DNA of 9,903 nt from Thermoanaerobacterales bacterium. Lineage in GTDB: Bacteria; Bacillota; Thermosediminibacteria; Thermosediminibacterales; Tepidanaerobacteraceae. The stretch lies in contig DUNY01000323.1 in assembly GCA_012839145.1 (NCBI GenBank), forward strand, positions 1-9,903. Reading direction: 5' to 3'. Below the pieces are notes generated by a model, which had not been told where the DNA came from, ran no database searches, and worked only from the letters and a program-made list of their open reading frames with translations. The position numbers and the translations under genes are program-made. Of this stretch, positions 1 through 4,313 are shown piece by piece. Each line of letters opens with the position of its first letter. Position 1 is the first letter of the stretch.

Positions 1-530
1 CTACAGATCAAAGAATCAACGGTCCCGTTTGCGGTATAACACCACCACCCCCACCACCAGGTACAAGAACAGTTCCTTTCTGCTGTTATGTTACGGTTCC
101 GGAAGGGTTTGACCCTGTAGTAGTTAGCGGAAATCCTGTAGTATTCTCTGCTATTGTATCCAACTGCACTTTCTTGTGTGAAGGAACCGAGGAGACTACC
201 GGTGAAGTGAATACTGATCCTCCTATTACATGTACTTTTCAAATGCCAAAGACCGACTTGGTAGGTTGTATACAGATACAAAATGCATTACAAATCAGAG
301 AAATAGATAATACTCAGACTACATTTGTATGCTGCAGTGATTGTGTGTGTATAGAGGAAACACTATGTATAGCTTGTCCCGGTTGCCCAACCACTCCGAC
401 GGACTTGGCAATTGCGATAGATCAAAACGCCTTTGCAGTTACCTTTGTTGATAGCTGTGCAGGTAAATCAGCATACAAGATTACCGGTCAGTTGGTAATA
501 ACTTTCAATTGTCCGGCATGTCCATTATAA
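1..530 (+). CDS. Cysteine-rich, proline-hinged protein, spore-coat-like (5' end outside window)
   Basis: The frame is open from base 3 to a TAA at 528-530 and has no ATG, GTG or TTG before a TTG at 174. That TTG has no ribosome binding site, so the gene very probably starts outside the window. About 175 residues are visible. Near the visible start is a run of six prolines, followed by a domain rich in Val, Thr and Ile with 17 cysteines. These include two CC pairs plus a cluster of closely spaced Cys (CCSDCVC, then LCIACPGC). There are no membrane segments and few charged residues. Such Cys-rich, low-charge proteins are typical of cross-linked spore coat or exosporium layers in Clostridia, so a structural spore-surface role is inferred, not shown. 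I do not recognise the family. A strong terminator follows directly, so this is the last gene of its transcript. Confidence 0.6.
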   Translation, partial: TDQRINGPVCGITPPPPPPGTRTVPFCCYVTVPEGFDPVVVSGNPVVFSAIVSNCTFLCEGTEETTGEVNTDPPITCTFQMPKTDLVGCIQIQNALQIREIDNTQTTFVCCSDCVCIEETLCIACPGCPTTPTDLAIAIDQNAFAVTFVDSCAGKSAYKITGQLVITFNCPACPL

Positions 531-560
531 AAACAGGGGTATAATAAATACCCCTGTTTT
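530..560 (+). terminator. Intrinsic terminator of the Cys-rich gene
   Basis: There is a perfect 12-bp stem. The left arm 530-541 (AAAACAGGGGTA) pairs with 549-560 (TACCCCTGTTTT) around a 7-nt loop. The stem ends in a T-tract on the plus strand and an A-tract on the other side, so it could act in both directions. It starts on the last base of the upstream stop codon. Confidence 0.85.
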
Positions 561-562
561 AT

Positions 563-592
563 CTCATATTCTTAGAAGAATTGTTATGAAAT
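563..592 (+). promoter_or_regulatory. Possible SigE-type sporulation promoter
   Basis: TCATATT at 564-570 matches the -35 of mother-cell SigE promoters well. Fourteen bases later TATGAAAT (585-592) agrees with CATACAAT at 5 of 8 positions. The spacer contains a small palindrome, ATTCTT-AG-AAGAAT (568-581). It would serve the gene starting at 642. This rests on sequence resemblance only. Confidence 0.3.
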
Positions 593-641
593 CACGCCTA
601 AAAAGCAGCGGTATCACAACGAAATGAGGTGAATTATATAC

Positions 642-1022
642 ATGATGTTATATGTAGACATTATTATAGCTATTTTAATAGGGGCAATTATTTTAAACTT
701 ATATCTGTTCCGCTTTGAGTATAAAAGAAGTATAATTGCATTATGGAGTGAATGGTCAAAAAATGTATTCAACAAAATTCACACAAAAAGAAAACTCCCA
801 CAAAATGATTTTTGTAATGATAAAGAAAACGATGTAAAGATAGATACAAATTTGAAAAACGGTGTTTCTGATACTTCTAATATAGATACTAGCAATTCAT
901 CTATTAGCTTTAATAAACCAAAAGTCATTTATAAAAAATCATTACGGGTTATAAAAAATACCCAACCGAAATACCATTTTTGCGCAACCTGCGGCAAAAT
1001 AAAAATCAAGGATAAACAATAA
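642..1022 (+). CDS. Small single-pass membrane protein with C-terminal CxxC, unknown function
   Basis: The product has 126 residues. A GAGGTGA ribosome binding site at 626-632 lies 9 bases before the ATG at 642; the next ATG at 645 is also usable. Residues about 4-24 form one hydrophobic segment (DIIIAILIGAIILNLYLF), followed by positive residues (FEYKRS), which suggests N-out/C-in anchoring. The rest is a hydrophilic, Asn/Asp/Lys/Ser-rich linker of low complexity, then a basic tail with HFCATCGK near the end. A lone CxxC with a nearby His could bind zinc if the protein dimerises. I do not recognise the family. It has its own leader after the terminator at 530-560 and a possible SigE-type promoter, so a sporulation role is possible. 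Its stop codon runs into the A-tract of the convergent folT terminator. Confidence 0.65.
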   Translation: MMLYVDIIIAILIGAIILNLYLFRFEYKRSIIALWSEWSKNVFNKIHTKRKLPQNDFCNDKENDVKIDTNLKNGVSDTSNIDTSNSSISFNKPKVIYKKSLRVIKNTQPKYHFCATCGKIKIKDKQ

Positions 1023-1043
1023 AAAAAGCCCCTATCTGGGGCT
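1021..1043 (-). terminator. Terminator of folT, overlapping its own stop codon
   Basis: On the minus strand AGCCCC (1043-1038) pairs with GGGGCT (1032-1027) around a 5-nt loop, followed by a T-run opposite the A-tract 1021-1027. The last four folT codons and its TAG (1034-1032) lie inside the hairpin, so coding sequence and terminator overlap. Confidence 0.8.
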
Positions 1044-1565
1044 ATAATCTAACATCACATCAGTTTTTCTTTTAATTGTCTGGACTAAAACAGCATAAAT
1101 GGGCACGTTGATTACCTGAGTTATTATTCTCGCTGGTAATGTGGCAAAAAACGGTATCTTAAAGGCGATCTCTAAAAAATACGGAGTCAAAAATACCGAT
1201 GTTATTATCTGGCCGATACCTATTGCTATAATCAGCTGACATAGTGATTGATATGGACGTTTAAAAAACTGCAATACCAGCGCTGGTATTACGCCGGTCA
1301 AGGCTGCTGAAAGAGTAAATAGCGGCACATAGGCCCCCATTGGATTTATATAGTATCCTACCACATCTCCGATCGCACCCACTATCCCTCCAGCCGCAGG
1401 ACCAAGCATTATACCAGCCAAAATGGTGGGAAAACCTCCAAAACCGATTCTAATACCTTCTACAGCTCCGATGTTAATTCTTAGACTGGCAACTCGTGTT
1501 AAAACAACATTGAGCGCAATCAAAAAGGACATGTAGACCAGTTCTTTGGTTGAAAATTTCTTCAT
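1032..1565 (-). CDS. folT: Folate ECF transporter S component FolT
   Basis: This is a 177-residue, very hydrophobic protein with about six membrane segments. It carries the features of ECF-type vitamin S components: a short N-terminus (MKKFSTKELVY), then LTRVASLRINIG, a Gly-rich segment (GIRIGFGGFPTILAG) and GPAAGGIVGAIGD ahead of YYINPMGAYVPLFTLSAAL. This pattern fits the FolT branch. S components bind the vitamin and dock on a shared EcfT/EcfA/EcfA' energising module, which is not in this window. The start is the ATG at 1565, set by AAGGAGG at 1581-1575 with a 9-base gap; the frame runs 37 codons further upstream, but that part is riboswitch leader, not protein. The THF riboswitch directly upstream makes folate the likely substrate. 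The gene stands alone and converges on the membrane-protein gene at 642. Confidence 0.92.
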   Translation of the reverse strand: MKKFSTKELVYMSFLIALNVVLTRVASLRINIGAVEGIRIGFGGFPTILAGIMLGPAAGGIVGAIGDVVGYYINPMGAYVPLFTLSAALTGVIPALVLQFFKRPYQSLCQLIIAIGIGQIITSVFLTPYFLEIAFKIPFFATLPARIITQVINVPIYAVLVQTIKRKTDVMLDYSPR

Positions 1566-1573
1566 CAAAATAA

Positions 1574-1644
1574 GCCTCCTTCCATTTTTATTATGGGCAG
1601 TAGTCTGCCACATCAATGGAAAAAGGCTTCCTCTGATGTGGCAG
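1574..1644 (-). promoter_or_regulatory. Translational expression platform of the folT riboswitch
   Basis: Two exclusive folds can be read. (1) Ligand-free: 1644-1634 (CTGCCACATCA) pairs perfectly with 1615-1605 (TGATGTGGCAG), and the helix continues inward with GGAA/TTCC. This buries GCCTTTTTCCAT (1627-1616) and leaves the ribosome binding site open. (2) Ligand-bound: 1644-1640 is taken by riboswitch helix P1. GGCAG (1609-1605) can then pair with CTGCC (1600-1596). The freed segment 1627-1616 pairs over 12 positions, two of them G-U, with ATGGAAGGAGGC (1585-1574), hiding the Shine-Dalgarno. Folate excess should therefore block translation. Confidence 0.8.
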
Positions 1645-1742
1645 CGAACGCGATAACTTACCGCAAGCGTTGACAATCAAAGCTTTTCGTCTAAGGGCAA
1701 CGTCCCATCCCTTAGCACTTGACGCAAGTTACCTACTCTGCC
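1640..1742 (-). promoter_or_regulatory. THF (tetrahydrofolate) riboswitch aptamer
   Basis: On the minus strand P1 is GGCAG (1742-1738) with CTGCC (1644-1640). P2 is GGTAACTT (1733-1726) with AAGTTATC (1659-1652). P3 is CTAAGGG (1715-1709) with CCCTTAG (1697-1691). Conserved single-stranded blocks match the known THF motif: GAGTAG after P1, GCGTCAAGTG before P3, ATGGGACGTTG in the P3 loop, ACGAA after P3, and GCGGTAAG before the P2 return. Length (about 103 nt) and position directly before folT agree with the class. No other riboswitch class fits. Confidence 0.93.
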
Positions 1743-1757
1743 ATTATTTTTGATAAT

Positions 1758-1787
1758 ATTCTATCAAAGTTTTTCCTTTTTTGCCAA
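1758..1787 (-). promoter_or_regulatory. Sigma-A promoter of the folT riboswitch transcript
   Basis: On the minus strand TTGGCA (1787-1782), an 18-base spacer and TAGAAT (1763-1758) would start RNA near 1751. This is just upstream of riboswitch P1 at 1742, as expected for a riboswitch leader. Confidence 0.55.
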
Positions 1788-1916
1788 CAGTTTTTTTTAT
1801 ATTTTTAATGTTTAGGCTCGTTTATGATATGTTTCCGTTAATAAGCTTTGTAATACGGCTTCATACAGTATTTGAACGTTTTATGATTTTCATCTTTTTT
1901 ACAATTTTCTTATGAT

Positions 1917-1999
1917 AAGTGCTTTACTCAGACACTATCTTGCCTTGCTAAACACCGCAACATCTCCGGTGGTGTCCGGCGGGAATGCCTGGCCCTTAT
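1917..1999. other. GC-rich non-coding island of unknown nature
   Basis: In an otherwise very AT-rich gap between folT and cotJ, the stretch around 1951-1996 is markedly GC-rich, with an ACACC...GGTGT pairing (1952-1975) and a CCGG-TGGTGT-CCGG repeat. Neither strand has a start codon with a ribosome binding site. Both strands give protein-like short readings: plus ends LNTATSPVVSGGNAWPL then stop, minus gives GQAFPPDTTGDVAVF. A structured RNA, a repeat copy or a gene remnant are all possible. The flanks 1803-1916 and 2000-2040 show nothing I can name. Confidence 0.35.
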
Positions 2000-2041
2000 A
2001 AAATTCAATTTATTACCGATGATGTTTATAATTGAACCAAA

Positions 2042-2068
2042 GAAGGTATTTTTCTACCTTCAGTTTTT
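2042..2068 (+). terminator. Terminator-like hairpin before cotJ
   Basis: GAAGGTA (2042-2048) pairs with TACCTTC (2055-2061) around TTTTTC, and five T follow at 2064-2068. On the plus strand it has the form of an intrinsic terminator, yet no plus-strand gene precedes it. It may end a non-coding transcript from the GC-rich island or insulate cotJ. Confidence 0.5.
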
Positions 2069-2102
2069 GCTATGTACACCATAGTATCATCCGAAGATTT
2101 GC

Positions 2103-2130
2103 ACCGAAATATTTCAACTGCATAATATGA
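2103..2130 (+). promoter_or_regulatory. Possible mother-cell sigma (SigE/SigK) promoter for cotJ
   Basis: GCATAATATG (2120-2129) resembles the SigK -10 (CATANNNTA) and partly the SigE -10. AC at 2103-2104 lies 16 bases before CATA, as in SigK promoters. No good SigE -35 is present. In Bacillus subtilis cotJ is SigE-dependent, so the sigma assignment stays open. Confidence 0.3.
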
Positions 2131-2193
2131 TATTGAAAAAGACAATTAATTAACTATTTTGTTTGTATATAAATGATTCAAGGAGGAGATAGT

Positions 2194-2388
2194 ATGTCAA
2201 CACCTGAAGATGTCATCAAAGAAAAAGGTTTGCTTGTTAACTATAGGCTTGCTGAAGCTTATGTTCCCATCCAAATGTATGGCGAAACTTTTGACCCCAG
2301 AACTGCGTTAATGCACGGCACACTTTTCCCGGATTTATATAGACCTTATTCCAACAGGCCTAAGCATAGTAACGGAGAGGTGATTTAA
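2194..2388 (+). CDS. cotJA: Spore coat-associated protein CotJA
   Basis: The product has 64 residues, a normal size for this family. It begins MSTPEDVIKEKGLL and contains the typical LAEAYVPIQMYGETFDPRTALMHGTLFPDLYRPY block, rich in Pro and aromatic residues. The start at 2194 is fixed by AAGGAGGAGA (2180-2189), 7 bases upstream; an in-frame ATG at 2173 lies before this site and is rejected. CotJA works with CotJB and CotJC in an inner spore-coat layer of the mother cell. Its stop codon is followed at once by the cotJB ATG with no base between, so the two are translationally coupled; the cotJB ribosome binding site (GGAGAGGTG, 2374-2382) is inside cotJA. Confidence 0.92.
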   Translation: MSTPEDVIKEKGLLVNYRLAEAYVPIQMYGETFDPRTALMHGTLFPDLYRPYSNRPKHSNGEVI

Positions 2389-2643
2389 ATGTATTCAAAA
2401 GATGCGCTTGAGCTGTTAAAGGAAATCATGGCTGTGGACTTTGTAGTATATGAACTTGCCCTGTTCTTGGATACACACCCTAATGATCGAAGGGCATTAG
2501 AAGATCACAACAACTTTGCAAGAAAGTCCCATCAGCTTAGAGCCATGTATGAGGAAAAATATGGGCCCTTGGTTTTGGATTCGGTATCAGGGTTTCCATA
2601 TCAATATATAAACGACCCATGGCCATGGGAAATAAGATATTGA
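2389..2643 (+). CDS. cotJB: Spore coat protein CotJB
   Basis: The product has 84 residues. Family features are the N-terminal helix (LLKEIMAVDFVVYELALFLDTHP), NDRRALEDHNNF, then YEEKYGPL and the aromatic C-terminus YINDPWPWEI. Length and order agree with the CotJB family. The reading frame follows cotJA without a gap and is followed after 13 bases by cotJC, whose ribosome binding site AGGAGGG (2643-2649) starts on the last base of the cotJB stop codon. It is therefore the middle gene of one operon. Its exact role is not known beyond being needed for CotJ assembly; it should be made late in the mother cell. Confidence 0.93.
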   Translation: MYSKDALELLKEIMAVDFVVYELALFLDTHPNDRRALEDHNNFARKSHQLRAMYEEKYGPLVLDSVSGFPYQYINDPWPWEIRY

Positions 2644-2656
2644 GGAGGGATTTTAT

Positions 2657-2875
2657 ATGTGGTACTATGTGAAAAAATTACAATATCCAGCCAATGTTGC
2701 CCGAACAGATTTAGGTATGGCCAAGTATCTTTTCGCACAATATGGAGGCCCTGACAGTGAACTATCAGCCGCAATAAGGTATCTGACACAGCGTTATACT
2801 ATGCCGATACCTCAAGCTAAGGCTGTTTTAACAGATATAGGCACCGAAGAATTGGTTCCTATCTGTTATCAGTGA
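2657..2875 (+). pseudogene. cotJC: cotJC, 5' fragment only (manganese-catalase-like coat protein)
   Basis: The first 65 or so residues are typical CotJC: MWYYVKKLQYP, LAxYLxxQYGGPDSELSAAIRYLTQRYTMP and VLTDIGTEEL. Full CotJC is close to 190 residues; here the frame ends at 72 residues with an unrelated tail, VPICYQ. The break falls inside the conserved EExxH metal motif: the Glu remains, but the partner His and the rest of the ferritin-like four-helix bundle are gone. None of the three plus-strand frames downstream resumes the family, so a simple frameshift does not explain it. Ribosome binding site and start are intact, so a short peptide may still be made, but catalase-type activity is not expected. 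Deletion, rearrangement or insertion of DNA at this point are the likely causes. Confidence 0.85.
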
Positions 2876-2890
2876 TGAGTAAAATAAAGC

Positions 2891-3088
2891 CTATGATACA
2901 CTCTCTTCAAGCGTTTCATCCTCTTCAATGTAAGCTCTCACACCTATTTCCGCAATTTTTTTAAGAATTATATCTATATCGTTTTCTGTCCTTCCTGCAT
3001 ATGCCCCATCATATATTTTTATTCTGGTATTGCCAAGCATATAATCATCGACAAGATTGCCCAGGTTAGTAAATAATCTTTCGTTCAC
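2891..3088 (-). CDS. Small acidic protein of unknown function
   Basis: The product has 65 residues. It starts at a GTG (3088-3086) with AAGGAGA (3103-3097) 8 bases upstream, which is convincing. The sequence has a helical start (MNERLFTNLGNLVDDYMLG), a short strand-like part (NTRIKIYDGAYAG) and a predicted helix (ENDIDIILKKIAEIGVRAYI) before an acidic tail (EEDETLEE). No membrane segment, signal peptide or cysteine is present. I do not recognise a named family; compact proteins of this kind are often found in clostridial integrative elements, which would agree with the broken cotJC it faces, but that is inference. It converges on the cotJC fragment with only 15 bases between stops and no terminator. 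A large hairpin (3143-3189) lies in its leader. Confidence 0.65.
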   Translation of the reverse strand: MNERLFTNLGNLVDDYMLGNTRIKIYDGAYAGRTENDIDIILKKIAEIGVRAYIEEDETLEESVS

Positions 3089-3142
3089 TTTTATCGTCTC
3101 CTTAAATTCAAGATATTCACCACTATCTTTATCTGTTACCTT

Positions 3143-3189
3143 GTAAATAAATTAACTGTTTCCTTTACGAAAACGGTTAATTTATTTAC
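3143..3189. repeat. Perfect 14-bp inverted repeat forming a long hairpin
   Basis: GTAAATAAATTAAC (3143-3156) is the exact reverse complement of 3176-3189. Pairing continues inward (3157-3161 with 3171-3175, one G-T), giving about 19 bp. No T-run follows on either strand. It lies about 40 bases before the ribosome binding site of the minus-strand gene at 3088. Confidence 0.75.
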
Positions 3190-3227
3190 GTAATGGAAAA
3201 AGACGGTTTGCAAAAACGGAATCCAGC

Positions 3228-3251
3228 TTTTGCATTTTTGCATTTTTGCAT
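3228..3251. repeat. Three tandem copies of TTTTGCAT
   Basis: Three exact 8-bp units (3228-3235, 3236-3243, 3244-3251) with a partial fourth. They fall in DNA with no credible gene. Confidence 0.8.
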
Positions 3252-3328
3252 TTTGATTTGGTAAGCTCCCAATGCACCCCCAAATAAGCCGCATAAGTCG
3301 CTGCTTTTTAATTTCAGACATTTTACTA

Positions 3329-3405
3329 ATATCTTTTGTGCTGATATCTTTTGTATTTTCATTTAATTAACACCTCTTAGTAGTATTAATATATGAAAAT
3401 ACAAA
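3329..3405. repeat. Direct repeat plus 13-bp inverted repeat upstream of a pseudogene
   Basis: ATATCTTTTGT occurs at 3329-3339 and 3344-3354. Overlapping it, TTTGTATTTTCAT (3350-3362) is the exact reverse complement of ATGAAAATACAAA (3393-3405), with a 30-base loop. The stretch 3105-3424 holds no gene I can support, only these repeats and the ones listed separately. Confidence 0.7.
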
Positions 3406-3424
3406 GTAAGGAGCTTTCTAGAAA

Positions 3425-3655
3425 ATGATTTTTTTATATATACGACAATATTTTTTATTGTATTAGGTTTGATAGCAGGTTTTCTTGTTCAAGGTTTAAA
3501 GAAAGGTGCTTCAGGGCTTAAGATCATGCTTTTAGGAATACATATAACATTGTTTGGAGGTATAATTGCGGTTGACCCTAATTCTATATCTTGGAGGTAT
3601 TGAAGCGCTTTCCGGCTTATTAATTTCTCTTGTTAGCCTTCAGAAAAAAGATTAG
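3425..3655 (+). pseudogene. Small multi-pass membrane protein, broken by two frameshifts
   Basis: AAGGAG (3408-3413) precedes an ATG at 3425 that runs into a stop after 13 codons. If one T is added to the 7-T run at 3429-3435, the frame becomes MIFFIYTTIFFIVLGLI then AGFLVQGLKKGASGLK and IMLLGIHITLFGGIIAV, two clear membrane segments with a basic loop. A second one-base shift near 3586-3592 joins this to GGIEALSGLLISLVSLQKKD, ending at TAG 3653-3655, a likely third membrane segment. The restored product would be about 76 residues. I know no function for it. Two independent shifts favour real decay over a sequencing slip, although the T-run one could be an error or phase-variable. Confidence 0.6.
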
Positions 3656-3693
3656 AGGTGGGTGGGAAAACCGAATTAATTGTTTCATAGCTT

Positions 3694-3730
3694 CAAAAAA
3701 AGCCACGGTAAAGATTCAAATACCGTGGCT
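3694..3730 (-). terminator. Terminator of the 52-residue gene
   Basis: A perfect 10-bp stem, AGCCACGGTA (3701-3710) with TACCGTGGCT (3721-3730), encloses a 10-nt loop and is followed on the minus strand by a T-run opposite the A-tract 3695-3701. It lies 11 bases after the minus-strand stop at 3742. Confidence 0.9.
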
Positions 3731-3741
3731 AATGTATACTA

Positions 3742-3900
3742 TTACAATTTACTTTCTAACTCTTGTAATCTTTCGCTAATGCTTTTTAATTCCCTGGCAA
3801 TTTGTTTTGTTATTAAATCTTTCTTTTGATATCTCTCTCTTTCTAGCATTTCTCTTGCCTTCAGGCGGCCAACTCCATAAGGATCGTTGTAATAAGTCAT
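3742..3900 (-). CDS. Small charged helical protein, 52 residues, unknown function
   Basis: The ATG at 3900 is preceded by GGGAGG (3915-3910) with a 9-base gap, the frame ends at TAA (3744-3742), and a strong terminator follows: a complete small transcription unit. The product begins MTYYNDPYGVGRLKAREML and continues as a highly charged helix (Lys, Arg, Glu, Gln) ending LQELESKL, with a heptad-like pattern (LITKQIARELKSISERLQEL) that suggests a coiled coil or oligomer. There is no signal peptide, Cys or membrane segment. I do not recognise the family. The promoter has a consensus -35 and a palindrome between -35 and -10, so it is probably regulated. In a region full of decayed genes it is one of the few intact ones. 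A plus-strand reading frame over the same bases is its shadow. Confidence 0.75.
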   Translation of the reverse strand: MTYYNDPYGVGRLKAREMLERERYQKKDLITKQIARELKSISERLQELESKL

Positions 3901-3922
3901 TAAAAAATACCTCCCACTTATT

Positions 3923-3935
3923 AGGAATTATTCCT
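3923..3935. promoter_or_regulatory. Palindrome in the leader of the 52-residue gene
   Basis: AGGAAT-T-ATTCCT is a perfect 13-bp palindrome just after the expected RNA start (about 3944 on the minus strand) and 7 bases upstream of the ribosome binding site. It is a possible operator; no regulator is known. Confidence 0.4.
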
Positions 3936-3950
3936 GTTTATATTATTTAT

Positions 3951-3980
3951 ATAATAGCAGTAATCATTACTATTTGTCAA
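3951..3980 (-). promoter_or_regulatory. Sigma-A promoter with operator-like palindrome
   Basis: On the minus strand TTGACA (3980-3975), an 18-base spacer and TATTAT (3956-3951). The spacer contains the 13-bp palindrome AGTAAT-N-ATTACT (3959-3971), where a bound repressor or a MerR-type activator would act. It drives the 52-residue gene. Confidence 0.7.
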
Positions 3981-4031
3981 GGGGTAATTAAATATTTTTT
4001 TATGAGACAACGATCTTTGGAGTGAAAAGCA

Positions 4032-4133
4032 TTGAAAAGGAAAAAACTAATTAAGGCGATATCCATATTAACCGTCTTATGTGCTTTAGCGGTCGTAAAA
4101 TATGGCTGTGATTTTGTCAGGCCTGTGAGCTAG
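4032..4133 (+). CDS. Very small membrane peptide, 33 residues, unknown
   Basis: A TTG start at 4032 has GGAG (4019-4022) 9 bases upstream. The product starts MKRKKLIKA, a strongly positive end, followed by a hydrophobic run (ISILTVLCALAVV) and a short tail KYGCDFVRPVS, ending at TAG 4131-4133. This is the form of a single-pass membrane peptide or an uncleaved signal sequence. It could be a real small protein, a toxin-like peptide, or the N-terminal remnant of a longer exported protein whose rest has been lost. The upstream gene diverges from it. No terminator follows and no family is recognised, so the call rests on start signal and composition. Confidence 0.4.
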   Translation: MKRKKLIKAISILTVLCALAVVKYGCDFVRPVS

Positions 4134-4144
4134 ACGAGCTATTG

Positions 4145-4302
4145 TTATAAATGGATTTTGTGTAAATAATCTTTTCTACGGTACAACCGCTTAATACTGT
4201 CATTTGACACCCCTTTGGTTGATTTGAGTGCTATTTCCTCTTTTCGTAAAGTCTTCCGCTAATGGCGAAAGAATAGATTTTTGTCTTTCTATATAAAGGC
4301 AT
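4145..4302 (-). pseudogene. Broken minus-strand reading frame with good start signal
   Basis: AGGAGGA (4315-4309) sits 6 bases before an ATG at 4302. The frame reads MPLYRKTKIYSFAISG but stops after 23 codons. With one frame change near 4258 it continues in protein-like sequence (LRKEEIALKSTKG, VSNDSIKRLYRKDYLHKI) to TAA 4147-4145, about 50 residues in all, basic and hydrophilic. Which frame was original is uncertain. It follows the remnant at 4314-4620 and may belong to the same decayed unit. I cannot name a function. Confidence 0.35.
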
Positions 4303-4313
4303 AAAAAATCCTC

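Noticed and set aside
41..58. CCACC-type repeat read as a nucleotide repeat element
   Set aside because: It encodes the six-proline run of the Cys-rich protein and is explained by coding.
1566..1676. N-terminal extension of folT by 37 codons
   Set aside because: The bases are the riboswitch expression platform, and the ribosome binding site points to the ATG at 1565.
1808..1915. Plus-strand 35-codon hydrophobic reading frame
   Set aside because: The ATG follows an AT-rich stretch without a ribosome binding site; the hydrophobic look comes from T-rich codons.
1951..1996. SAM riboswitch suggested by GGCCC near the GC-rich island
   Set aside because: None of the SAM-I core helices or the conserved GATGAA and GGCAACC blocks are present on either strand.
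2601..2789. Minus-strand frame across cotJB and cotJC
   Set aside because: It is a shadow of the cotJ genes without start signals.
3136..3321. Minus-strand reading frame of 61 codons
   Set aside because: It has no ribosome binding site, and its C-terminal half is made of the tandem repeat and the inverted repeat. It is probably chance or decayed sequence.
3807..4025. Plus-strand reading frame of 72 codons
   Set aside because: It is antisense to the 52-residue minus-strand gene and its promoter, which have proper start, ribosome binding site and terminator.
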